Source: CAYRLW01 sp964425215 (lineage in GTDB: Bacteria; Spirochaetota; Spirochaetia; Treponematales; Breznakiellaceae). Taken from it: 42,081 nt of DNA. The stretch is taken from contig CAYRLW010000032.1 in NCBI GenBank assembly GCA_964425215.1, positions 1 to 42,081 on the forward strand, given 5' to 3'. The position numbers and the translations under genes were made by a program. The notes under the pieces are model-generated. The model searched no databases. It was given only the letters and a program-made list of their open reading frames with translations, and was not told the origin of the DNA. Below are positions 32,494 to 41,278 of this stretch, piece after piece. Numbering within the stretch: the stretch's first letter is position 1; each line of letters begins with the position of its first letter.

Positions 32494-32679
32494 ATGACGG
32501 ATACCCAACCTGTCCAAGAAAGCGCCAAGGATCTGCAAAACGGGTCCGACCCGGAAGAGCACGACCAGGACAGCCTTCAAGAGCAGGCGCGGCGCGAGAA
32601 GGCTGAAGGCGAAGGCGACGGATTTGGTGAACAGCGGGACCGGCCGTCAACCGCTCCGCCGATCGCAAATCCAGACTGA
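32494..32679 (+). CDS. Small disordered protein 2 (MTDTQP)
   Basis: This 61-residue acidic protein, likely disordered (QESAKDLQNGSDPEEHDQD..., GEGDGFGEQRDRP), starts 11 bases after the stop of the similar gene upstream. The pair may be a tandem duplication that has diverged. A terminator with a GAAA tetraloop follows directly, so the two form a short transcript. Confidence 0.55.
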   Translation: MTDTQPVQESAKDLQNGSDPEEHDQDSLQEQARREKAEGEGDGFGEQRDRPSTAPPIANPD

Positions 32680-32687
32680 CAAGCTGG

Positions 32688-32713
32688 ACCCCGTCCGAAA
32701 GGGCGGGGTTTTT
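32688..32713 (+). terminator. Rho-independent terminator with GAAA loop
   Basis: ACCCCGTCC (32688-32696) pairs with GGGCGGGGT (32701-32709) around the stable tetraloop GAAA, with one wobble. It is followed by TTTTT (32709-32713). It lies 8 bases after the stop of the disordered-protein gene. Confidence 0.88.
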
Positions 32714-32717
32714 GCTG

Positions 32718-32852
32718 TCAGTCCTCATCCTCGTCGTCGTCTTCGTCATCAGCCCCCAAGTCAGCGACGACGAGCTGAATCTGAACCCACACCTCATCCT
32801 TGGTCTGCTGAGCCCCGTCATGGAGCGCACGGGCCGTCTTGGCGGGAGACAT
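32718..32852 (-). CDS. Possible 44-residue acidic protein downstream of the LOV kinase
   Basis: A short minus-strand frame begins MSPAKTARALHDGAQQTKDE, continues VWVQIQLVVADLGA and ends in a run of Asp and Glu. The composition is protein-like, but the ATG at 32852 has no clear ribosome site; a GTG some 13 codons upstream is an alternative. It is in the same frame as, and 78 bases after, the LOV kinase stop. An acidic tail of this kind occurs in many small proteins, so no role is proposed. Confidence 0.35.
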   Translation of the reverse strand: MSPAKTARALHDGAQQTKDEVWVQIQLVVADLGADDEDDDEDED

Positions 32853-32930
32853 CGCGTCGGGCGGGAACAGCCTCTCCGTGACGTCCGTCACGCCGGGTTC
32901 CGACCCGTTCGGACATTGACCCAGTCGGAC

Positions 32931-35540
32931 TCAATTCTCCTGGAGAATGGCCCGAACCCGGCGGCCCAGCTCGTCCATGGCGAACGGCTTGGTCAGTATG
33001 TGCATGCCCGGGTCCAGGTGACCGTGGCTCAGGACCGCGTTCTCGGCGTAGCCCGTGATGAACAGCACCTTCAGATCGGGTCGGGCGACGCGGGCTGCAT
33101 CCGCGACCTGGCGGCCGTTCATGCCGCCAGGAAGCCCGACGTCTGTGATCAGCAGGTCAATCCGCCGGTTGCTGTTGAGAACGGCCAAACCGCTCTTGCC
33201 GTCTTCGGCCTCAATTGGCGTATAGCCGAGCTCTATGAGGACCTCGGAGGCCAACATCCTCACGCTGGGTTCGTCATCGACGACCAGAACCGTTTCGCCC
33301 TCGACGGCTCGTTCCGGGGGCGCCTCCAGAGCCTCGTTCGCATCCTCAACGTCGCCGAGATAACGGGGCAGATACAGACAGACCATCGTGCCCTGGCCCG
33401 GTTCGGAATAGATTCGGACCTGACCGCCGGATTGCTGGACGAAGCCATAGATCATGGACAGGCCCAAACCCGTCCCCTGACCGATCGGTTTAGTCGTGAA
33501 GAAGGGTTCAAACGCCCGGGCGATGACTTCGGGCGACATGCCTCCACCCGTATCGGACACGCAAAGCGAAACGTACTGACCGGGCTGGATATCCCGCTCT
33601 GCCGCCGATCGCTGATCCAGCCAGCGGTTCCCGGACTCGATCGTCAGCTTGCCGCCCTGGGGCATGGCGTCGCGTGCGTTGATGCAGAGGTTGAGCAGGG
33701 CGTTCTCCAGCTGACCAGGGTCGATCAGGGTTGGCCAGAGGCCGCCGCCATGGACCGACTCCACCGTGATCTGAGGACCCATGGTCCGCTGGATCAGGTC
33801 CTCCATTCCGTTGGCCAGCTTGCGGATGTCAGTGGGCCTGGGCTCAAGGGTCTGTCGACGAGAAAAGGCCAGCAGGCGATGGGTCAGGGACGAGGCCCGC
33901 CGCGCCGCACCTTGGGCGGCGGTGATGAACCGGTCCGTCTCGGAAATCCGGCCCTCGGCCAGCCGTTTGCCGATCATGTCCAGGCTCCCGGTTATGCCGG
34001 TCAGCAGGTTGTTGAAGTCGTGCGCGATGCCGCCGGTAAGTTGACCGACCGCCTCCATCTTCTGGGACTGCCGCAGGGCGGACTCGGTGGCCATCAAGGC
34101 GGAAGTGCGTTCCTCGACCTGTCTCTCCAGCGACGCCGCCAGGGTCGCCAGGTGGCGTTCTGCACGCCGGCGCTCCGTCGCCGTGCGCGTACGCTCGGCG
34201 ACGTCGCGAATAAAGGCCATCTCATCCTGGGGCCACGACCTGGCCGTCTCGTGGTTGAGATAGAGGAGGGCCACCAGTCCGCCCTCTTCGGTCAGCGGCA
34301 TGTTGATGACGGCGCGCGCGCTGATCGCCTCGAGCGCTGCGGCGTTGGCGGCGGTCCGCGGATCGCCGCGCGCATCGGCCACAACCACTGTTTCGCCGCG
34401 CTTGAGGTCTTCGATATAGGACCCGAAGTCTCGGAAGTTCAGAACTCCGGCCAAGGTCTGGATCCCGGGGGCGTTCCAGTCCCTTGCAATAGTGATGGTC
34501 TCGGCCTCACGATTCACAAGGCCATAGCCGGCCCGGCTGACCTCGAGCGTGCGGCCGATGATTTCGGCGGCCAGGTAAGAGATGTCGGCCGGGTCCTTGA
34601 GGTCGCGCAGAGCGTCCCCGAGTTCGATCAGGGCGGTGCGCATCCGTTCCGCCCGAACCTGGGCGGTGATATCGGTCGTCACCCCCGCGATCCGCAGGGG
34701 TAAACCGTCAGGGTCGGGGATGATCACGCCCCGCGCCGACATCCAGCGTGTCTCGCCTGCCGGTGTGATGATCCGATGCGTGATCTGGTAGTCCGCGCCC
34801 TCTTCAATGGTCGCCTGACTCTGGGCGCGGACGGCTTCACGGTCCTCCGGATGGATCAAGGCTTGTCGGTCCTCATAGGAGAGGGGCCTGTCACGGGGCC
34901 AGCCCATGAGAATCCTGTATCCTTCAGAAGCTGTCAGGGACCGTGTCTGAACATCGACGCTCCATGACCCCATGCCGCCCGCCTGCATGGCGAGCGCGAG
35001 TTCGCGGTCGCGTTCCCGCTCAAGATGCGTCTTGGCGGTCAGCTGCGCCGCCAGAGCGGCGTTGTCGCTTGAAAGGGCTTCCAGCGCTTCCCGCTCCCCC
35101 GTCACATCGACCAGACTGGCGAAGAAATAGGACAGGTCGCCAAAGGCGTCGGTCACGGGGGCCAGGAACAGACGGTTCCAGAAGGGCGTGCCGTCCTTGC
35201 GATAATTGCGGACGTCGACCTGGATCGGCTCGGCACGCATCACGGCCGCACGGATACGGTCGATGGTTTCCTGCTCGGTATCAGGACCTTGGAGAAAGCG
35301 GCAATTCCGACCGAGAATTTCAGGGCGCTCATAACCGGTCAGGCGGCAGAAGGAGTCGTTTGCGAACACCACCGGATTATCGCGCTGACGGGGGTCGGTG
35401 ATGATCATAGGCATGCGCGTTGCGCGGACGACGGCGACAAAGGGGTCGGTGCCCCTGTCCAGCCCGACGACCTCTGCAGCGATCCGTTCGGCGTCGCGGG
35501 TCCGCAGTTCGTGCTCGCTGGCGTCGCTCTCTCGGGTCAA
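32931..35540 (-). CDS. LOV-PAS-GAF hybrid histidine kinase with receiver domain
   Basis: This 869-residue soluble sensor has, in order: a LOV domain (residues about 35-150) with the flavin-binding core GRNCRFLQG and photoactive Cys80, plus Asn112 and Asn122; a PAS domain (190-310); a GAF domain (320-475); a dimerisation/phosphoacceptor region (GGIAHDFNNLLTGI); an HATPase domain (NLCINARDAM, DTGGGMSP, GTGLGLSM); and a receiver (VLVVDDEPSVRML, LLITDVGLPGG, LTKPF). It should bind flavin and sense blue light. Unusually, the signalling glutamine of LOV (normally FASQ) is Leu143 here (FASLVDVT). Its output may be phosphotransfer to a separate regulator. It is divergent from the HWE kinase. Confidence 0.93.
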   Translation of the reverse strand: MTRESDASEHELRTRDAERIAAEVVGLDRGTDPFVAVVRATRMPMIITDPRQRDNPVVFANDSFCRLTGYERPEILGRNCRFLQGPDTEQETIDRIRAAVMRAEPIQVDVRNYRKDGTPFWNRLFLAPVTDAFGDLSYFFASLVDVTGEREALEALSSDNAALAAQLTAKTHLERERDRELALAMQAGGMGSWSVDVQTRSLTASEGYRILMGWPRDRPLSYEDRQALIHPEDREAVRAQSQATIEEGADYQITHRIITPAGETRWMSARGVIIPDPDGLPLRIAGVTTDITAQVRAERMRTALIELGDALRDLKDPADISYLAAEIIGRTLEVSRAGYGLVNREAETITIARDWNAPGIQTLAGVLNFRDFGSYIEDLKRGETVVVADARGDPRTAANAAALEAISARAVINMPLTEEGGLVALLYLNHETARSWPQDEMAFIRDVAERTRTATERRRAERHLATLAASLERQVEERTSALMATESALRQSQKMEAVGQLTGGIAHDFNNLLTGITGSLDMIGKRLAEGRISETDRFITAAQGAARRASSLTHRLLAFSRRQTLEPRPTDIRKLANGMEDLIQRTMGPQITVESVHGGGLWPTLIDPGQLENALLNLCINARDAMPQGGKLTIESGNRWLDQRSAAERDIQPGQYVSLCVSDTGGGMSPEVIARAFEPFFTTKPIGQGTGLGLSMIYGFVQQSGGQVRIYSEPGQGTMVCLYLPRYLGDVEDANEALEAPPERAVEGETVLVVDDEPSVRMLASEVLIELGYTPIEAEDGKSGLAVLNSNRRIDLLITDVGLPGGMNGRQVADAARVARPDLKVLFITGYAENAVLSHGHLDPGMHILTKPFAMDELGRRVRAILQEN

Positions 35541-35900
35541 TGTCGTTCTCGCGGTTGCGCCGTTTTACAGGCGTGCGGGGCTTAGAACTCGAAACGCGGA
35601 TTTCCGTTCGATGTCACGCCTGAAAAGTCTGGGCGTCCCGCCGGAGGCAGGGGGTTTTCACGGCCTTAACTTGGCCGAGGGCGATCGATCGATCCATGTC
35701 CTCGCCCGGTGCGTCGACGAGCTGCCGCCCGTGAGACCCTCCGAGCTTGTCGCATCACCTCTGAAGTCACCCCTACGCACGACCGGGACGTTTGTGAGAG
35801 GAAATTGTTTCGCGAGCTAGAGCACGCCGTGATTGAGCGGCGTCGTTGATCCATTTGCGTCAGCTCGCGTTAGGCCTGCTCAGGATCAAGAGGTGTCCAG
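35541..35900. other. Divergent promoter region between two sensor kinases
   Basis: These 360 bases separate the LOV kinase (minus) and the HWE kinase (plus). Short open frames are present but not gene-like. No GGAAC/CGTT or SOS box is found in either orientation. It presumably carries two promoters; the layout allows a shared regulator. Confidence 0.4.
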
Positions 35901-36929
35901 ATGCCGCTATCAGCCAGACCGGAGCTTGCCAATCTCATCGTTACCTCCATCAAGGCCTATGCGATCGTTGTGCTTTCGCCGGAGGGGGAGATTATTGACT
36001 GGCTCGGCGATGCGGAGGCGCTCATGGGCTACACTCGCGACGACGTTGTCGGGCGCCATTTCGATATTCTGTTTACCGAGGCCGATCGCGCGGCGGGAGT
36101 CGCTTCGGCGGAGATCGCGACGGCCCACAGGGAGGGACGCGCCGAGGACAGCCGGTGGCATATACGGCGTAACGGCGAGCGATTCTGGGCCAATGGACTG
36201 ACGCTGAGCTTGAGCGAAGCGGAGCCGGTTCTGGTCAAGATCTTTCGTGACGAGACGCCTGCCAAGCGAGCCGAGGAGCAGCGCGTGCTGCTGCTCAATG
36301 AGCTGAACCATCGCGTTAAGAACACCCTGGCCACCGTCCAGTCAGTGATCGAGCAAACCTTGAGAGCCGCAGACGTTGCAAGCGACGTTCGGTCTGATCT
36401 GGTCGAGCGCATACAGGCTCTGGCGCGGGCCCATAATGTGCTTGTGGATCAGAACTGGGCAGGCGCTGATCTCGACGTTCTCGTACAGGATGTCGCCCGG
36501 CCCTATGACGGAGACCCTTCACCCTTCCACCTGGATGGCCCGAGAGTCAGGCTCCACCCATCCCAGGCCGTGACCCTGTCCTTGGCCTTGCACGAGCTCG
36601 CGACCAATGCGGCCAAGTACGGCGCGCTCTCAGCGCCAAGGGCGCAGGTGCGGATCACCTGGAATCTGGCGCACAACGGGAGCGGACAGAGGTTCCTCAC
36701 ATTGCTCTGGGAAGAGACGGGAGGGCCGGCGGTGGAAGCGCCCACCCGCTCCGGCTTTGGAAGCAGACTGATCCGGCAGACGTTCGGAGACACCAACGGC
36801 GGTCGCGCGAATCTCCAGTTCTCCTCCTCTGGGGTCAGGTGCGCCATGTCCCTGCAATTGGTCGATGTGAGCGAAGACGTGGCCGAGAAGCCCGGCATAG
36901 ATTCGAGCGCCGCGACTAGCGTAGCGTGA
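35901..36929 (+). CDS. PAS domain HWE-type histidine kinase
   Basis: This 342-residue soluble protein has an N-terminal PAS domain (residues 15-120: YAIVVLSPEGEIIDWLGDAE, GRHFDILFTEADR) and an HWE-type kinase core. The phosphoacceptor is His137 in LNELNHRVKNTLATVQS, the N box reads HELATNAAKYGALS, and the Trp-x-Glu motif is at LLWEETGG. HWE kinases often feed general stress (PhyR-type) or light responses. The PAS lacks the Cys-containing NCRF motif, so it is not a LOV domain and the ligand is unknown. AAGAGG lies in front of the ATG. Its position back to back with the LOV kinase suggests related signalling. Confidence 0.9.
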   Translation: MPLSARPELANLIVTSIKAYAIVVLSPEGEIIDWLGDAEALMGYTRDDVVGRHFDILFTEADRAAGVASAEIATAHREGRAEDSRWHIRRNGERFWANGLTLSLSEAEPVLVKIFRDETPAKRAEEQRVLLLNELNHRVKNTLATVQSVIEQTLRAADVASDVRSDLVERIQALARAHNVLVDQNWAGADLDVLVQDVARPYDGDPSPFHLDGPRVRLHPSQAVTLSLALHELATNAAKYGALSAPRAQVRITWNLAHNGSGQRFLTLLWEETGGPAVEAPTRSGFGSRLIRQTFGDTNGGRANLQFSSSGVRCAMSLQLVDVSEDVAEKPGIDSSAATSVA

Positions 36930-37042
36930 CGTGCAGCCAAGCTGTCGCCCACAACACACCTCTATGTCGACGGGTGGGGCGCGATGGCGGGCTCCCCCCA
37001 ATTTCCGCCTTGGCCTGGGAGGCTCTGATCGATGCAGACTTC

Positions 37043-37374
37043 ATGAAACCCTCTCCCGCCACCCCGATGGACGCTATTTCGTGGTTCGCCGATGACTATG
37101 GCGTTGTTCAAATCCCGGGCTGGGTCCGGACGGGCGAGCGACGTTGGTCGATGATCTCAAGCGTGCGCGGCGCGCGGTCTGCGATGCGCTGAAGGCGAAG
37201 GATGAAGGCGCGCTTAAGACGGCGCGCGGACATGTCGATGCCGTCAAGTTCGCGCTTGGTGAACCCGGGCCTGCCTGGTGAACCGACGGCGCCCCGGAAT
37301 TCAATCGCCATATGGCCCGAAACACGTCCTACGCCGCCTGGTTCTCCTGCCTTGATCGGCATGGGGTCAACTAA
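37043..37374 (+). pseudogene. Pseudogene copy of the Ku-coupled small protein
   Basis: The translated sequence matches the product of 23251-23583 along its whole length (DGRYFVVR, LWRCSNP, VDDL-x-RARRAV, VDA-x-K-x-ALGE, TDGAPEFNRHMARNT-x-YAAWF). It is broken by a one-base loss near 37065 (frames before and after differ) and by two in-frame TGA codons. The TGA at 37093-37095 replaces an Arg codon; the TGA at 37279-37281 replaces the second Trp of the WW pair. It keeps its final TAA at 37372. The many matching positions show that decay is fairly recent. It lies between the HWE kinase and the GGDEF gene. Confidence 0.85.
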
Positions 37375-37612
37375 GAGGGAAGGCCACGCGCCGGTCATTG
37401 CATTTGGACGCCTCATCCATTCGGAAAGGGTCTGGAGCACAAGCGCTGCGACTGAGCGCCTTTCGCACTCGTCGTTGCGAAAACCACCGTCTGATAATGA
37501 ATCTCGCCATTCAGTCGAACTCTGAAGCTGGACCGTGGTGCGTTCGTTAATCAGTTGGCTGAGCAAGTCCTTAACTGGCGTGCTCAATAATGTTCGGGGA
37601 GAGCCGAACACT

Positions 37613-38629
37613 ATGCTGAAGCTTCAGAACAGTATTCTAGAACTTGTGGCCAGAGGGGAGCCTTTGGCCCGCACCCTGAACGCACTGTGTACGCGCGTGG
37701 AGGCGCGGCTTCCCGGCGTTGTCTGCACCATCGTCGAAATGGATAGAGAGGGTCGTCTTAGCCCCTTGGCCGCCCCGGGCCTTCCAGCCTCATTCTGCGC
37801 CGAAATTGACGGCGTGCCTGTGGGGCCGGACGTCGGCGCATGCGGGGCCGCCATCCATTTCCGTCAGCCCATCGAGTGCGTGAACATCGCGACGGATCCG
37901 CGATGGGTGCAGTTCGCCGCTATCCCGCTCGCCATGGGACTCAAGGCGTGCTGGTCGGCGCCTGTGTTTGGAGGAGACGGTGAAGTTCTCGGGGCTTTCG
38001 CCCTCTATTTCAGGGAGTCGAGAAGTCACACCGCCCTGGAGGCGGAAGTCGTCCAGGCGTCCATCCATCTGTGCGCCATCGCCATTGAGCGAGCGCGTCA
38101 GGCCAGCGCGCAATATCGGCTCGCCTATATCGACATGCTGACCGATCTCCCGAACCGAGCGGCGTTCAATCTGCCCCTCGTCGCGCGCGAGAACGCTTCG
38201 ACTGATGCAAGCGCCATACTGATCGTCGATCTCGACAATCTGAAGACCATCAATGACACCTTCGGCCACCGCGCTGGCGACTGCCTTTTGAAGGCTGCGG
38301 CCGCAGCCATTGAAAAGGGCGCCTCGCCGCACCCAGCCTATCGTCTCGGCGGAGACGAGTTCGCGGTGATCATTCGCAGCGACAAGGAGAGCGCTGCGTC
38401 TGTGATGGCGCGTCGAGCCGGGGCTATTCTGAAAGCGCTCGCCCATCCTGTTGCGTGTGATGGTCACAACATCGTTCCCCGCGCCACTATCGGCGGTGCG
38501 AGCCAGGACGGCGGGGCGTCAGGCATGGAAGCCCTGCGCCAGAATGCGGACTTCGCCCTCTATCACGCCAAGGAAAGACACCCGGCTTCTGGGCGTCTCC
38601 GCCGGCGCCGTACTGGCGCTCGAGCGTGA
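37613..38629 (+). CDS. GAF-GGDEF diguanylate cyclase, 3'-truncated
   Basis: The N-terminal GAF domain (residues 8-165: LQNSILELVARGEPL, GACGAAIHFRQPI, ACWSAPVFGGDGEVLGAF) is followed by a GGDEF domain (about 190-325) with an intact active site YRLGGDEFAVI. The cyclase should make cyclic di-GMP. The usual RxxD inhibition site is not seen. The domain ends at ALYHAKER and is followed by 15 unrelated residues, where a family member would normally continue into an EAL domain. The gene seems cut at about 38577 and joined to lasso isopeptidase sequence. I prefer ATG 37613 over the GTG at 37535, because family members start with this LQNxILELVARG segment. Confidence 0.8.
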   Translation: MLKLQNSILELVARGEPLARTLNALCTRVEARLPGVVCTIVEMDREGRLSPLAAPGLPASFCAEIDGVPVGPDVGACGAAIHFRQPIECVNIATDPRWVQFAAIPLAMGLKACWSAPVFGGDGEVLGAFALYFRESRSHTALEAEVVQASIHLCAIAIERARQASAQYRLAYIDMLTDLPNRAAFNLPLVARENASTDASAILIVDLDNLKTINDTFGHRAGDCLLKAAAAAIEKGASPHPAYRLGGDEFAVIIRSDKESAASVMARRAGAILKALAHPVACDGHNIVPRATIGGASQDGGASGMEALRQNADFALYHAKERHPASGRLRRRRTGARA

Positions 38630-39563
38630 GGATCTGGTGGAGACCCTGATGCTGCGGCGCGGGAACGAGAACATCGCCATCGATGCGGTCAACGCCGACC
38701 GGGCCGATGTCCTTCTGACCCGACCGGTCATCCTCAACCATAAGGACGCCCTGGGTCAGAACGCCCAGAGCACTTTGTTTCTTCCTTCGGGGCCGATCCA
38801 CGGCCTCATCGTTTCGGCCTATCCGGGCGCGGTTGATTATGGCGGGTGGTTTGGCCCGTTAGTGCTGACCTATAATATCCGGCCGGTGGCGCTGGCCGGC
38901 CTGGGCTATGCGGTGCTTACGCCCGCCATGCCCTTTGATCAGCCAGGATCGAGGACGCCGGCCTTCTTCGAGGACAGCGTCGATCTCGCCGTGGATGCGG
39001 CCTTCGCGGCCCATCCTGAATTGCCGCGCCATCGCACGGCCTATTACGGTCACAGCATGGGGGGCTATATCGGCCTGATCGTCGCCACCCGGTCTGATCG
39101 ATACCAGTCCTATATTCTCTCTTCGGCAGCGTCGGACATGTTTGGAAATTGGGGCGAGTTCGTTCCGGCGACCCGCATCATGCCGGACGACGGAAGGATG
39201 ATGCGCAACCAACAGGGATGGGTGGAGACCGGGCAGGGCGAGGTCGGGGCGACGCCCTGGGGGGATCCGGCCAGACTTGCTGAAGAGAGCCCTTGGCTGA
39301 AGGCGGACCAGGTCAGCAACCCAGTCATGCTGATCGCGGCCGACAGGGATTTTGTCTCCATGACCCAGGCCGAGCGGACCTTCAGCGCCCTGGCCCGTCT
39401 CGGCAAGAAGACGCGATTGGCCACCTACTGGGGCGAGTATCATGTGCGCTGGAGCCCGGCCAATATCCGCGACCAGTATGATCTCATCATCAAATGGCTT
39501 GAGGAGACCCTGCCGCCGGAGCCGATGACGGACAGAGCGAAAGCCGACGCTCCCACACCCTGA
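38575..39563 (+). pseudogene. 5'-truncated lasso peptide isopeptidase (S9 hydrolase fold)
   Basis: The frame carries the C-terminal alpha/beta-hydrolase half of a prolyl-oligopeptidase-like enzyme of the lasso isopeptidase type. It has the nucleophile elbow YYGHSMGGYIGL, the acid region LIAADRDFVSM and the His in GEYHVRWSPANIRDQYDLI. The N-terminal beta-propeller and signal peptide, about 350 residues, are missing: homology begins near 38586, directly after the broken GGDEF gene. An internal ATG at 38649 could still produce a 305-residue hydrolase, but without the propeller that recognises the lasso peptide. Its 3' end overlaps that of the convergent lasso C gene by 74 bases. Confidence 0.65.
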
Positions 39564-41277
39564 CCCAGGCCTCGAAGGCGGCGGCGGTCAGGATGGGTCC
39601 GTAGTGGCCGCGCCAGATCAGGCTCTCGCGGGTGAGGATGCGGTCGGCGGCCTCGGGGTCGATGAGGCCGAGGCTCGCCAGCCGTCCCTCCATGAGCCAG
39701 GGGCGGAGGAAGGGCAGGTGGTCGAGGACGATCTTGCCGTAGATCCGGCTCATGTCGCCCTTGGACCGGCGGTCCAGAATCTCCGGCGGCAGGCTGTCGC
39801 GGAAGGCATGCCGCGCCAGGCCCCGGTCGCGACCGTTCAGCACCAGCAGGTGGCTCGGGATGGCCAGACAGGCCTCGACGACCGGCTGGGCGCAGAGCGG
39901 GTGACGGACGTCGATCCGCTCCGTCAGCCGTGACGGACCGTGGCGGTTGATGTTGTCGCGCATGCCGGCGATCTGCCAGGCCTTGGCCGGTCCGAAGACG
40001 GCGGCGTCCTGCTTCCAGGCCGTCGCGACCGGGCTTTTCGGCGCCGGCGGAAGAAGGCCGTCGTCCCGGACAGGCGCCTGGCCGCCGTCTCGACGAAAGC
40101 GCCGAGCGTCTGCGGCTAGGGACCAGAGCGAGCGTTCGGTCGCCCGGGCGACGGCGCGCCCTTCTCTGGACAGGGCGGCGCGCCAGCCGCGACGGAGCCA
40201 GAGATCGGTGAAGACATCGGCGCCGGCACCCTGCATCAGGACGGAGTCGCCGCCCTTGCCGGTCATCAGGGCCTTGACGCCTGCGGCTTGAAGCCGGTTC
40301 GCCCAGTCCAGATCATGGGCGGTGTCCAGGGCTGCGAGGCCCGGACGAATGCCCTGGTTGGCGCGTTCGAGAAGGTCGTCGGACAGGGGCGTTGTCGTGT
40401 GCGGCGTGCTGACGAGATCGATGCCCAGGCGGCGGGCCAGGGGGGTGGTCCAGCGCCTTTCATCGGATTCCGGCGTGGCGCCATAGGCGTTGAGCCAGAG
40501 TCGGACATCCACGTCCGCGTTAACGAGCGCGGCGGCGACCAGGCTCGAGTCCAGTCCGCCCGAGATCTCTGACGCCAGCGACCCGCCCAGGGCGGCGAGT
40601 CCCGTCACCGCCTCTTCGACGGCGCCTCTCAGCCGATGTTCGGCCACGGGGAGTGCGAGGCGATCGGCGTGGCTTTGCCGGACGATGTCCGACGCAGACC
40701 AGAGGATGGCTGCAGGCTGATCCAGGGGCAGGGGTTGAACGGAGCCCGGCGCCACGCCGACCGGGCCTTCCAACAGGAGGGCGTCGACCGCCATGACCGG
40801 GTTGCGCAGGGCGGCGGCCAGGCGATCTGGTGAGATGCGCCACTTCGGCGGCAGGCGGTCCAGCAGCCAGGGCGGCGGCGAGGAGGCGACCAGCAGGAGG
40901 TCACCGTGACGCCAGGCGACGCAGTCGAGGGCGCCGGACGGGTCGCGAAGGATGGCGTCGATGCGACCGTTGACGCCGAAGCGGACGCCGATGAAACGGC
41001 CCCAGAAGCGCGCCAGCATCTTGCGCTCATAGTCCCAGGGTTTGTCAGGCCCTCGCGCGATGATCGGGCGCCGTCTGTCGATCACGTCGCCGACGAGTCG
41101 CCAGCCGCCGATATCTCGAGCAGGCGGGTGATGAGGCCCGTCGGTTGCGATCCAGGCGTCGGCGGTCAGGTCCTCGTCCATCATGTCCGAGGCACGGGCG
41201 AGGGTTCGGATCTCTTCGGCCAGACGTCTGGCTTCAGGGCTGGCGACGAGGGGCTGGAGGATGAGATAGCCGCCCAT
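39490..41277 (-). CDS. Lasso peptide macrolactam synthetase (C protein, asparagine-synthase-like)
   Basis: This 595-residue protein has an asparagine-synthetase B fold. The N-terminal glutaminase-like part begins MGGYLILQPL and lacks the catalytic N-terminal Cys, as in lasso C proteins. The ATP-pyrophosphatase domain has the PPi-loop SGGLDSSL near residue 240, and KALMTGKGGDSVLM follows. It adenylates the acidic side chain of the precursor and closes the macrolactam. ATG 41277 begins 1 base after the stop of the B-protease chimera, so they are one operon. The sequence looks complete and is the best-preserved member of the lasso cluster. No precursor (A) gene is seen in the window. Confidence 0.85.
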   Translation of the reverse strand: MGGYLILQPLVASPEARRLAEEIRTLARASDMMDEDLTADAWIATDGPHHPPARDIGGWRLVGDVIDRRRPIIARGPDKPWDYERKMLARFWGRFIGVRFGVNGRIDAILRDPSGALDCVAWRHGDLLLVASSPPPWLLDRLPPKWRISPDRLAAALRNPVMAVDALLLEGPVGVAPGSVQPLPLDQPAAILWSASDIVRQSHADRLALPVAEHRLRGAVEEAVTGLAALGGSLASEISGGLDSSLVAAALVNADVDVRLWLNAYGATPESDERRWTTPLARRLGIDLVSTPHTTTPLSDDLLERANQGIRPGLAALDTAHDLDWANRLQAAGVKALMTGKGGDSVLMQGAGADVFTDLWLRRGWRAALSREGRAVARATERSLWSLAADARRFRRDGGQAPVRDDGLLPPAPKSPVATAWKQDAAVFGPAKAWQIAGMRDNINRHGPSRLTERIDVRHPLCAQPVVEACLAIPSHLLVLNGRDRGLARHAFRDSLPPEILDRRSKGDMSRIYGKIVLDHLPFLRPWLMEGRLASLGLIDPEAADRILTRESLIWRGHYGPILTAAAFEAWVRVWERRLSLCPSSAPAAGSPQAI

Positions 41278-41278
41278 G

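Noticed and set aside
32712..34703. A 663-codon plus-strand frame opposite the LOV kinase
   Set aside because: Antisense shadow; the minus strand carries complete kinase, ATPase and receiver motifs.
37043..37374. TGA recoding (selenocysteine or Trp) in the broken Ku-linked copy
   Set aside because: One TGA replaces Arg and one Trp, a frameshift is also present, and no selenocysteine insertion structure is visible, so pseudogene decay is simpler.
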